Translations under genes and position numbers: made by a program
Assembly (NCBI GenBank): GCA_015680685.1
Contig: MNCI01014438.1
Coordinates: 699,474-763,473 of the forward strand
DNA from: Gnetum montanum
Lineage: Eukaryota > Streptophyta > Gnetopsida > Gnetales > Gnetaceae
DNA: 64,000 bases
Direction of reading: 5' to 3'
Part shown: positions 24,001-33,548 of the stretch, piece after piece
Position numbering within the stretch: position 1 is the first letter of the stretch
How the letters are laid out: each line of letters starts with the position of its first letter
Notes under the pieces: generated by a model
What the model was told of the DNA's origin: nothing
Seen by the model: the letters and a program-made list of their open reading frames with translations, nothing else
Databases searched by the model: none

Positions 24001-25437
24001 CTCCACGAAGGATGGGACCCGCCATAAAGGTCTCTAGAGCGGTGTGAGCTAGAGCAAGCCCATCATCATCAATACATGTTCCATCTGGGTTAACTTGGGG
24101 CCTACAAAAGAACGTTTGTCAAAATAGAAGCAAATGCCAAACGACATAAAAAACAAAAACAACAATCTTAAACAATCCTACCTATCCACTCAGTACACTA
24201 TGCCAAGAGGATTCTGGAACAACGTGTGCGCGTGTGCAACTAAAAATAGGGTGTTGTTGAGATAGTCTTGCCCTCGCGGCAATTGGACCCACACACGCGC
24301 TAATGGACGAGTAGACCTGGGCCCCTTAGAGGGAACGTCCTCGATCACAAGGGGTCCCTCGTCGATATCCTCTATGAAAGCGATGACGTCCTCTGAGGCT
24401 CCTAGCAACATGGCCTCAAGCATGCTCCATGCCACTTGTTCACTCAGGTGGGACCAGACAACCATTTTAAACCTATCCAGCATGAAGGTGAGGAATTCAC
24501 ACACCCCTTCCCTGAACCAAACCCCATTGTTGTCAATGGTCAGACCCAAGGTAGGTTCATCGACCTCAATGGGACCAAACCATGTCAATACCCCAACTAG
24601 CTCAACAACCAAGAGAAAAGGTTCAGTGTCCCTGCAAGCAACCAAAATGCCACGGTAAATCAGCCATACAAAATTTCATATTATAGGCCGACACTTAGAA
24701 AAATTACTGATTGTTTACGCTCGGCGTATACGCTGCCTAACCTAGCATATATGCTGTCAAAATTGTTTACACTCTACCTAACACGGCATATATGCCATCA
24801 AACAAACTGTTTAGTCTCAGCGTATACGCTGTAACAACCCTTAGCATATACGCCATAAAAGCCTCCAGTGTATACGCTACGTAAATAGTATACGCTGTGA
24901 AAACAGTCTACGCTGAACGCTGTGAAAATATTCTATGCTGAACACTGTGAAAATAGTCTACGCTGAACACTGTGAAAACAGTCTACGCTAAACACTGTGA
25001 AAATAGTCTACGTTCAACACTGTGAAAACAGCCTACGTTGGATGCTGTAAAAACCTGTCAGCGTATACGCTGATAAAATCATCTACACTTCATGCTGGTA
25101 AAATCGTTTACGTAGTGCATTGACAAATCAGATTACGCTACAAACAACTTAGGCTATGTACAATATACGCTCTACGCTCTAAAAACCCTCTACGCTATCT
25201 ATCTACGTCGGGTGTCTACGCCGAAGCCCTCTACATTATCGAGATTGTCTATGCTACAAAACATGTACAGATGAAAATAACTAACAGAGGCAGGATCAGA
25301 GCCTACCTATGTGACAATCCAGGCCACGATGGAACCCTTGGCCTAGGCTGACACTGCAACATGGCCTCGATTTCCTCCGTGAAAGTTAGGTTAGGCCCTT
25401 TCCTCCCCTGGCCTTCTACCTCCTTGCCCGTGCCCAT
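21008..25437 (-). pseudogene. Antisense gene of element 2: HAD/NIF-like plus plant-transposon domain plus coiled coil, eight exons
   Basis: Exons (minus strand): 25,437-25,307 (ATG; MGTGKEVEGQGRKGPNL), 24,631-24,182, 24,101-23,833, 23,744-22,699, about 22,596-22,360, 22,272-22,078, 21,992-21,208, 21,109-21,008 (ends in TAG). Donors include GTAGGC, GTAGGA, GTAAAT, GTAAGT, GTATAT and GTAAGA; all named acceptors end in AG. Reading phase is kept across the first three junctions, which supports the model. Exon 2 (HAD/NIF-like): LLVVELVGVLT, VWFREGVCEFLTF, RFKMVVWSH, RPLARVW, NTLFLVAHAHTLFQNP. Exon 4: IKGVKIVFHLSPKFFSNLFG and YPLFRARVFP. Exon 5 is acidic. Exon 7: LRWDPSETV, LPTLSPEVE and a coiled coil (LAERKAQIDLLNLKCQDWKD). 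Stops at 24,192, 23,125 and elsewhere. Confidence 0.85.
24634..25306 (-). promoter_or_regulatory. Intron 1 of the element 2 antisense gene, packed with the LTR motif
   Basis: Contains perfect GCGTATACGC at 24,724, 24,820 and 25,061 and a run of about eight CTACGCT(G/A)AACACTGTGAAAA-like units between 24,895 and 25,030. The same motif defines the element 2 and 3 LTRs. Binding by an element or host factor is inference. Confidence 0.7.
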
Positions 25438-25439
25438 TT

Positions 25440-25720
25440 TGGTGTCCTCTATGCTAAGATTGACAGGTTTATGCTAGAAATCGAAACTGCATGCCGAACT
25501 GAATCCTGTACGCTGAGTCTAAGCCTCTACGCTCACGCTAAGTTGGGGCCTCTACACTCACGCTTATGCTAGGTCTTGGGTCTCTACACTCACACTGAAG
25601 TTCGAAGCCTCTATGCTTCTACATTTACGCTGGGGTTTGGTGGTTTATGCTTACGCTGAAGGTTTANAGTTGCCCTGTAAACCCAACTTCAGATGTTCAC
25701 ACCGAACATTCTAGCGCAAA
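25440..25720 (-). promoter_or_regulatory. Upstream region of the element 2 antisense gene
   Basis: CTACGCT / TACGCTGA repeats (25,500-25,660) directly upstream of the ATG at 25,437, related to the LTR motif. No good TATA box on the minus strand. One undetermined base (N) at 25,667. Confidence 0.5.
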
Positions 25721-25729
25721 CTTTCCTAT

Positions 25730-25935
25730 GTACATTATCTGGCCCAGTATGGCCTTAAACTGCCATGATAGCCCGGTAAGGCCTTAAACTACCAAATACA
25801 AACCTCCTACGGCCTGGTAAGGCCTTAAACTACCACCTGCAGATCACATTCAGCCCAGTAAGGCGTTAAACTGCCACCCACGGCCCGGTAAGGCCTTAAA
25901 CTGCCATGCGTCCCGGTGTGACGATAAACCACCAT
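25730..25935. repeat. Module-border repeats between antisense gene and pol, element 2
   Basis: Six copies of GGCCCGGTAAGGCCTTAAAC followed by TGCCA or TACCA, spaced 30-50 bp (about 25,740, 25,768, 25,812, 25,855, 25,885, 25,912). The last is diverged (GTGACGATAAACCACCA). Confidence 0.92.
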
Positions 25936-26027
25936 TATGCATGTGCACATAATTTAAGCTGCCTGAGAACATTGAACAATACTCATCACCTCATTCTACT
26001 CTCTATTTATTGGCAGGAGCAAGCCCG

Positions 26028-29000
26028 ATGGATTATCAGCATCTATCCACACCGTTAATCATCGATGGGCCGTACGGAAAGATCATAAGGGACATTGACA
26101 TAAATCTCATCCACTTAAGTTTATCAATGGATGATGCATTCATAGCCTCAACATAGCAAACGCTAGATAACTATAAAGGTATGACGAGGCCCCTTGACAT
26201 AGAAGCTGAAAACATCACCGAAGACCCATTGACCGAAACCCCCATCACAATGCTCAATGGAAAAATTAAAATATTAAAATTAAGCACATTACTGCAACCT
26301 CAACTGGCCAAAGACATAGAGGATGTGCTTAGGGACAACATAAAAGTATTCGCTTGGTCTTACACCGACATGCCCAAGTTAGATCCTTGAATCATCTGGC
26401 ACAACATTATCCTTGATCCAAAATTGAGGTCGGTAAAGCAAAAAGCACGAAAGGTTAAACCTAAGGTGGAATTGGCAGTTCACAATGAGATCACCAAACT
26501 TTATCAGGCTGGTTTCATCCGGGCTGTTGATTACGCTGAGTGGGTATCCAACATGGTTATTGTCCCAAAAAAGAACGGAAACATTCGCCTATGCATTGAC
26601 TTCCACGATCTTAACGTTGCAACCATAAAAGATGATTTTCCCCTGCCCAGCATCGATCAACTCGTTGACTCGACTGCTGGGCATGTCCTGTTATCTTTTA
26701 TGGATGACTTCTCAGGATACAACCAAATACATATTAACCCAGAGCATCAGCTCTGGACTACCTTTATGACACCATGGGGAACCTTTTGTTATACAATGAT
26801 GCCCTTCGGTCTCAAGAACGCTAGGGCCACCTATCAAAGGGCGATGACATTCATCTTTAGCGATTACATGCTACACTCGCTCAACGACTATGCGGATGAT
26901 ATTGTGGTTAAATCAAAGACATCAGAACAACATGTACAAGATCTTGACTTAGTACTAAAATGTTGTTTAAAATATGAGCTGAGACTTAACCCAAAGAAAT
27001 GTGTCTTTCAAGTCAAAACAGGCAAAATGCTTGGGTTCATAGCCTCAGAAGTAGGGATACGAGTAGACCCCGATAAGGTTAAGGCCTTAACAAACCTAAA
27101 ATCACTTGGCAACCTTACTAAACTTCGAGGTCTACAAGGTAGATTATAGTTCATCAGACATTTCATAGAAAAACTAACAGACAAATTAAAACCAATGAAC
27201 CACTTGCTACGCAAGAACATCCATTTTGAATGGACTCCACAGTGCCAGGAAGCATTTGACAATATCAAAGAGGCACTCGTTCAATTACCCATGGTTTATC
27301 CACCTCAAAATGATAAACCATTTTACATCTACCTTGCCACTTCGGATTCGTCAATCACGTCTATGCTTTGCCAGAAACAAGATGACGGAACCGAAGTCCT
27401 TGTCTATTACTTAAGCCATGCATTAGTCGCCCATGAAAAAAGGTATAATGAGGTGGAGAGGTCATGTTTAGCCTTGGTCTTTTCTCTAAAGAAATGGCAA
27501 CATTACCTCTTCCATAATCAACATAATCTGCAAGGATAATGTGCTCAGAGCCATCACCAGAAATATTTACGATTCAAGCAGGATAGCCCGTTGGAAATCC
27601 ATGATAGCTAAGTTTGACCTGCACCACATAGTGCAATCATCAGTTAAGGGTCAAGCCATAGCAAATCAAATGACTACGTCACCAATGCATGATCAAGTGA
27701 CAATAGAGCTAGAATTCCCAGATGAGAATATAAGCGCAATAGACATAGTGCCCAATGACTACGACGTCATTCTAAAATTTGATGGAGCATCCACCTCTCA
27801 AGGGGGAAGTGCTGCCACTGTCATTACCTATCCCTCTGGGGAGATCTGACCCTTTGCTTATCGTTTCAACTTTCACTGTACCAACAACATAGCAGAGTAG
27901 GAAGGTCTCCTTAGAGATCTTACGGCAGCACTGGCTTCAGACATCACACGGCTTGTGGTCCGAGGAGACTCACAACTGGTCTTAAACCAAATCACAGATA
28001 TTTATACATGCAAGGCGCAACATTTACAACCATACTGTGATTTGGCAAAACACTTAATGAGGTGATTTGAAAACATCGATGTGCAATAGGTCTCTAGAAA
28101 TGACAATACCATCGCAGACGCACTGGCCACATTAGCATTAAACAAACCGCCTGACATGTTCCATACATTACCAAGCTCCATAATCAGTTGTGCTGAACCA
28201 ATAACCGATACTCTTGACACATTTTTGATTGCATCCATTAGTACAACACACGCGATAGAATGGTATGACAACATAAAAGAGTACCTTCTACGTGGTGAAA
28301 CACCGCAACATTTAACGAACGCACAAAAAGACATGGTACAAAAACGTTCTAGGCAATATGCACTGGTAGGGGACACATTGTGTCGTTGATCCTATGAAGG
28401 CATATTGCTAACATGCGTTAGTAGTATTGATGCCCAAACCATCGTTGAACAAGTACACGACGGACTATGCCAAGGACATATAGCACCAAAAGCAATGGCA
28501 ACAAAGATTAGATGCTTAGGCTATTATTGGCCACACATGGAGTATGACTATCTCTCCAAGGCTAAGACATGTAGTACCTGCCAAAGACACAGTAATCTAA
28601 TCCATGTCCCACCAAATGAGTTGCATACAGCACAAATCACGTGGCCCTTTCAAAAGTGGGGGGTTGGACCTTATCGGACCAATAACACCCTCATCTGCTG
28701 CAGGGCATAGTTTCATCATAACCGTAACGGAATATTTCACGAAGTCAGTAGAAGCTATTCCCCTTCGAAAGACTACATCTAAACACGTGTGCAACTTCAT
28801 TCTCGAAAACATTGTAACCCATTTTGGCATCCCCATGACCATCATCACTGATAACGGGCCACAATTCAGCAGTGCCGAAACCAAGACTTTCTGCAAAAGT
28901 TTGGGGATCAAAAACTCATTTTCATCCCCTTAATACCCTCAAAGCAATGGGTAAGCAAAGTTCATAAACAAAACCATCATTACAATACTCAAAAAGATGC

Positions 29001-29500
29001 TTACCCAAAGTAAGGGAAGATGGCACGAACAGTTGGTATATGCATTGTGGGCATATCGTACTACACATCGAACTTTAACAGGTAAAATGTCGTATAGTCT
29101 TGTTTATGGTTCAGAAGCTGTTTTACCTCTGGAACTGTAGGTACCATCTTTAAGGATCACACTTTCCAGACTCCTCGATGAAGAGAAAAACAATAACCTG
29201 CACATCATTGACCTAGACTCGATGGAGGAGAAGCGCATATGTGCACTCGATCAGCTCGAATGGTACCAAAAATAGCAACGGCAGTGCCATCGGCACAACA
29301 CTCATAAGCATCCCATCAAGGAAGGTGATCTTGTACTTAAGGCTATCCAGGAACACCTAGATAAATTCTCAGCCAACTGGGAAGGGCCCTACTTGGTCAC
29401 TAAAGCATACGATAACAGAGCATTCAAGTTAGCTGATATGGAAGGGCATGAGCTTGCAAATCCAACCAATCACTTGTTCCTAAAACCATTCTATATTTGA
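26028..29500 (+). pseudogene. Element 2 pol: RT, RNase H, second RNase H, integrase
   Basis: Starts MDYQHLST, 13 bases after TTATTGGCAG, a splice-acceptor-like site. RT: FAWSYTDMP, AEWVSNMVIVPKKNG, LCIDFHDLN, FSGYNQI, MTPWGTFCYTMMPFGLKN, and YADD in NDYADDIVVKS (usual plant form YxDD). Ordinary RNase H: FYIYLATSDSSITSMLCQKQ, LSHALVAHEKRYNEVERSCL. Second RNase H (27,770-28,140): ILKFDGAS, NNIAE-stop-EGLL, VRGDSQLVLNQI, NTIADALATLA. Integrase: zinc motif with HDGLCQGH and CSTCQRH, DLIGP, TDNGPQF, then YPQSNG-stop-AK where the catalytic Glu is Lys; C-terminal WEGPYLV. A frameshift lies near 28,665. Ends KPFYI. Confidence 0.95.
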
Positions 29501-29514
29501 ATACAAGCTCAGGT

Positions 29515-29940
29515 ACGCATGAGTCCTGGTGTCACGACTATAAACTAATACCACAGCTTGTCATGGAATCATGACGGTAAATTGATACCATAGAAGAGTC
29601 CTGGATCATGACTTAAAACTAATACCATAGCTCATCCTGGCATCATGACGATAAACTGATACCACAGCTCGTCCTGGCATCATGATGATAAACTGATACC
29701 ACATGATGTCTGCAATGACAATAAACTAGCACCCTTTCGGTACGACAGTAAACTTCCACAGTTGCATTCACCAGAGTCTGCTAAGACTATAAACTAGTTT
29801 GCCTCTTCACGGTCTGCTAAGATAAAAAAACTGGCAATGTACCATCCGCCACGACACTAAATAGGTAATGTCCAATGGGTTATGACATAAAACTAACCCA
29901 TGATAGTCCACTAAGACTATAAACTAGCAAGTTCATCTCT
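29515..29940. repeat. Module-border repeats after element 2 pol
   Basis: Eight or more copies of a 35-47-bp unit around ATGACGATAAACTGATACCA (29,540-29,700 clearest), degrading to GACTATAAACTAG to 29,935. They share ATAAACTA/TTAAACTA with the other border repeats. Confidence 0.88.
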
Positions 29941-30965
29941 GGTTCCTTAATGGTTACGTTCAAAATTCATCAGAATTGCTGCATCGCTTGCCATCGGATG
30001 ATCCTAACAACATTGTTGCCATTCATATACAGTGCCCGAAATCTCATATGGCACCTTTGTTCCATCAGTAGCTGTTTAAGTCTAAGCTTGCTTACTCACT
30101 CGTGGTTTTTATGTCTTCTTGGAGTTGTATTTGTAGGATGACACTTAGAGGTGTTCGTACAAGAATACACTTCGTCATAAGTAGCAAGCTGAGATGTTGT
30201 TCACAGCACATGCAGCAAGACTAAATCAAGCCATTCAATAGTACATCCCCATTTCCCGGTACATTTCCTATCTATTCATCAACATACTCTACTCAGCCAC
30301 ACCTCTGATACACCCAATACACTCAAAACTTTGAGCACACTGTTGCGCACTGCAACACCTTTAAGCAGTTGCAACACACAATATAGCACTTCAGCATGAG
30401 TACAAGATCAAAACAAAGCTCCTCAAAAAAAAACGTTGTTACTTCCCACATAAAACACAAGAAGGGACGACAGTTGTCTTGAAAGCAAATGTTCATGTCT
30501 AAAACAATCGAGTGACATCCCGTTGCATGGCTTTGGCTCTCCGCCAATAGGCTTCCCCTAGACAAGGGCCCTGTTTCTCCAAAGAATGCAACGCAGCATC
30601 ACGTGGCTTTCGTCTTGCCAACAAGTCCTCTCGGACACTAACCAAGAGTCTTGTTCCGCCAAAGGATGCACACCTCATGTCTTGATTCCAAGTCTGCTAA
30701 ACAATGGCTATGGACAAAGATCAGCATGAGCCGTATACACATCAAAACATCCCCTTCACCATGCACAACCTTAATTCATCTCGAATCCCCACAGTTGCCA
30801 TCTCCCTATCCAACTAAAAATTCCATTTCCAACAATCCCATGTACTACTGAACACGGTGCGATGATGTCTAGTCAGGTGGCAAAGGACAGAGTCTCTATC
30901 GAGTTACTTGTGGTGTTTTGCACTTCTTTGTCGATGCTTCTCGGGTCGATTCCTCCAAGCATCAA
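29941..30965. other. Spacer between pol and the 3' LTR, element 2
   Basis: No supported frame. Two loosely similar blocks (about 30,510-30,570 and 30,585-30,650), each with GCATGGCTTTGG- or CACGTGGCTTTCG-like text followed by a GCCAATAGGC/GCCAACAAG piece, look like an old duplication. This is where some Tat elements carry extra genes; here I see none. Confidence 0.45.
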
Positions 30966-30966
30966 C

Positions 30967-30975
30967 AAAGAGGGG
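30967..30975 (+). other. Element 2 polypurine tract
   Basis: AAAGAGGGG four bases before the TG of the 3' LTR; primes plus-strand DNA synthesis. Confidence 0.8.
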
Positions 30976-30979
30976 CCAA

Positions 30980-32301
30980 TGAAACACCACAAAATTTTAA
31001 GCTTAGTACTTTTCCAACAAGAAGCAGGTCCTTGCGACCCGCAGATGACCACAGCTATATCTGGTATCAAACATGGTAACTTCAGAGATCAAGATACTTA
31101 ATTTTCACTAAGTATGCATTCTCAGCGTATACGCTCAAGTTCACATTCACAGTGTATACACCCAGCATATACGCCTGATGTTCTCAGCGTATACGCCCAA
31201 CGTATACACTCAAGTTCACATCCACAACATATACACCTAGCATATACGCTTGATGTTCATAGCATATGTGCCCAATGTACATGACCAGCCTAGACACCTC
31301 ACATGTACGCTCAGCAGGTACAGCTAATGAATACGCCCAGCATGCAATCCCCGAAGATGGAAACGACACTACGGAGCAAGATTTGGTACAAGGCAACAAC
31401 TTACATGAGCAAAGCAACCATCAGCGTATACACCCAGTGTGTATGCCTGACAGACACAGCGTATATGCGTAGAACATCCAGCGTATATGCCAGAATCCAC
31501 AGTGTATACACTCATCGTATACGCCCAGTACATCTAGCGTATACGCCATCCATACCCAACATATATGTCCAGAGTCTACGCCCACCTGATACAACGTATA
31601 CACCCAGCAAATGTAATATGTTGTACACTTGTAAATTTTATTCTTTTGCACCCAGTCAATGTGCCATGTGTCACCCAACCCATATCTAACGTCAAAACCT
31701 GTATAAAAACCCCAATTTTTCACTAGATCATGGTCGATTGGCAATTTTAAGAAAACCAAAAAGAAAAATAGAGACGCTAACAACCAAAGTAGAAATCCTT
31801 GTACGCTGGACTTCAACCCTGTACGCTAAGCATACAGCCTCTATGCTATGCCTACAGTTTGAACTGGCCCACAGTCATCCTTGCATCCATCGAGGCTATT
31901 CGTCTGCCTTGTGTCAAAGCCACAACTACGTTAGACCGGTGCATTGTAACTCTCATTTTGAAATACCATTGTTACATTTTCTTCCTAAAATCTGTTACAC
32001 TTTGCATTAATTTTTGCATGTATACTGTTTACACTCTTTTACATTTATGCTCCGTTCACATCAGTTATGTTGTTTATGCTCCACTTTATGTTGTTACGCC
32101 ATTTACATATAACCCAGCTTATAGCACTTTGGTGTACGTTCGGGGAAATCCTTGTCTGATCTGCGTGCGGACCACTCAAGGTACTCTACCTTTGTTAATT
32201 CCAGCTTGCCCTCAGGTGAAGGTAGGGACTTTTGTACGTGTCCGGTGATCCCCCAATTTTTGTTTCCTTCCAGCCGGAGACCGACAATTTCAGATGGTAT
32301 A
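30980..32301 (+). repeat. Element 2 3' LTR (1,322 bp)
   Basis: Starts TGAAACACCAC and ends GGTATA (5' copy GGTACA). TATAAAAA at 31,702-31,709. Perfect GCGTATACGC at 31,125, 31,187 and 31,537. Collinear with the 5' LTR apart from missing motif copies. Confidence 0.95.
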
Positions 32302-32306
32302 GAGCT
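32302..32306. repeat. Target-site duplication GAGCT, right copy
   Basis: Directly after the element 2 3' LTR; identical to 14,163-14,167. Confidence 0.95.
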
Positions 32307-32715
32307 CCTCTTGCCCATCTTGAAAGGTGTCATCTTGGTTGGACGCTATGTCTTGTTGCTCCCTCAGCCTTATCAACTAGATTAGTTGATCTAGCAGCCT
32401 TTGGTACGCTTGTGTTAAAGGTAGAGGCATGCCCTGGTTAGGAACGAATTCCTCCCCATTGTAGTAAGCAAACTCGAAGCTACATTTTTCTTCGAGTTCA
32501 TGTAAATCCAAGGGTAGGTTAGCCTACACCTTAGCATAAAGGAAACTGTAATGCTCATGTTGATGGGCTCGTCCCTTAGGTCCTCAATTTTGGATTCTGA
32601 GAGACCGGCATGCTTCTAGCATTGGATTCAGCTGTTGTTCGGTAGCAGTAGTGCCTTGGACCATGAAGGGCATCTCCGTGTTGGAGGTACCAATGGCAGT
32701 GGTGGTGGGAATCAT
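32307..32715 (-). pseudogene. Element 1 gag, N-terminal part
   Basis: Starts MIPTTTAIGTSN. After RSLRIQN it matches element 4 gag (37,768-38,300) in several frames: LNLQELEHKCSFEF-like, FVPNP-like and LLDQLI-like text. Interrupted at 32,307 by element 2. Confidence 0.82.
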
Positions 32716-32789
32716 CGTCAAGCAAGTGATTATGCGAAAAAATGCTAGAAAATGCAGAAGAACTGAAGGATTTAAAAAATGATAATAGG

Positions 32790-33510
32790 TGGCTTTACGT
32801 CTTGCAGGATCTCGGAGGGACCGTCGAGGCGACCGAACTACACCACACAAGGTGCAAACAACCTCAAAGGGTGTCATGTTGTCACCTGTGCTAGCTAGGG
32901 TGCAGGACGCATGCAAGACTACTATAAATAGCAGGGGCAAGTTAAATCACCATTGGAAGGCTTATTATCTCATAGGGTTCTGGAGGAACTGTCGAGACGA
33001 CCGATCTACACAGCAGGAAGTGTAAACAACCACAAAGGGTGTCGAGTCTATGCTAATGCAAGTTGGGGTACAGAAGGCATACGAGACTACCACAAGATGA
33101 GCGAATTAACTAGAAATCAGGTAAGTTTTGTGTCTCATAGGATCCTGGAGGGATCGTCGAGGCAACTGGTCTGTACCACACAGAATGGGGTACAGAACGC
33201 AGGCAAGACAACTATAGGATGAGCAAGCTAGCTAGTAATCAGGTAGGCTTTATGTCTCATAGGGTCCTAGAGGGACCGTCTAGGCAACTGATCTACACCA
33301 CACAAGATAGGGTGCAGCACGCATGCAAGATAACCATAGAATGAGTTAGTTAACCGGTGATCGGAGGCCTTGTGTTCTGTAGGGCTCCAGGGAACCGTCG
33401 AGGTGACCGATCTGCACCGCACAGAGCGCAAACAACTGCAAGAGGGTGTCGCATCTACGCTCATGTGTATCAGGGTGTAGAAGGCTCACAGAACTACCGT
33501 GACACACGAC
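32790..33510. repeat. Leader tandem repeat of element 1, long and short units
   Basis: Five copies beginning GGCTTTATGTCTCATAGGGT (or variants) at about 32,792, 32,961, 33,124, 33,246 and 33,366. Lengths are about 169, 163, 122, 120 and 145 bp: three units carry an extra AAACAAC-CAAAGGGTGTC segment that the two short ones lack. The array lies between the primer site and gag, like the 50-bp array of element 3 but unrelated in sequence. Confidence 0.85.
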
Positions 33511-33523
33511 AAAGGCACCAAAA

Positions 33524-33543
33524 GACCCTCCTTCTAGCACTAG
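33524..33543 (-). other. Element 1 primer-binding site
   Basis: Minus strand TAGTGCTAGAAGGAGGGTC, after the LTR end CGCTACA and spacer GTTTT. Matches the other three primer sites with a few G/A or C/T changes. Confidence 0.78.
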
Positions 33544-33548
33544 AAAAC

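Larger units (their letters stand above)
14168..32301 (+). mobile_element. Element 2: complete 18.1-kb Tat-type Ty3/gypsy retrotransposon
   Basis: Order: 5' LTR, primer site, leader, gag-protease (plus), border repeats, antisense gene (minus), border repeats, pol with RT, two RNase H domains and integrase (plus), border repeats, spacer, polypurine tract, 3' LTR. Flanked by GAGCT on both sides and inserted in the gag of element 1. In the first 150 bases the two LTRs differ at 12 places, 10 of them transitions, so the insertion is old. All genes carry stops. Confidence 0.95.

Noticed and set aside
24374-24658. Plus-strand frame of 94 residues over exon 2 of the antisense gene
   Set aside because: The minus-strand reading matches element 1 exon 2 with equal exon length; this one has no counterpart.
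32900-32935. TATA-like CTATAAATAG on the plus strand in the element 1 leader
   Set aside because: Occurs in only one of five leader repeat units and points away from gag; likely chance.
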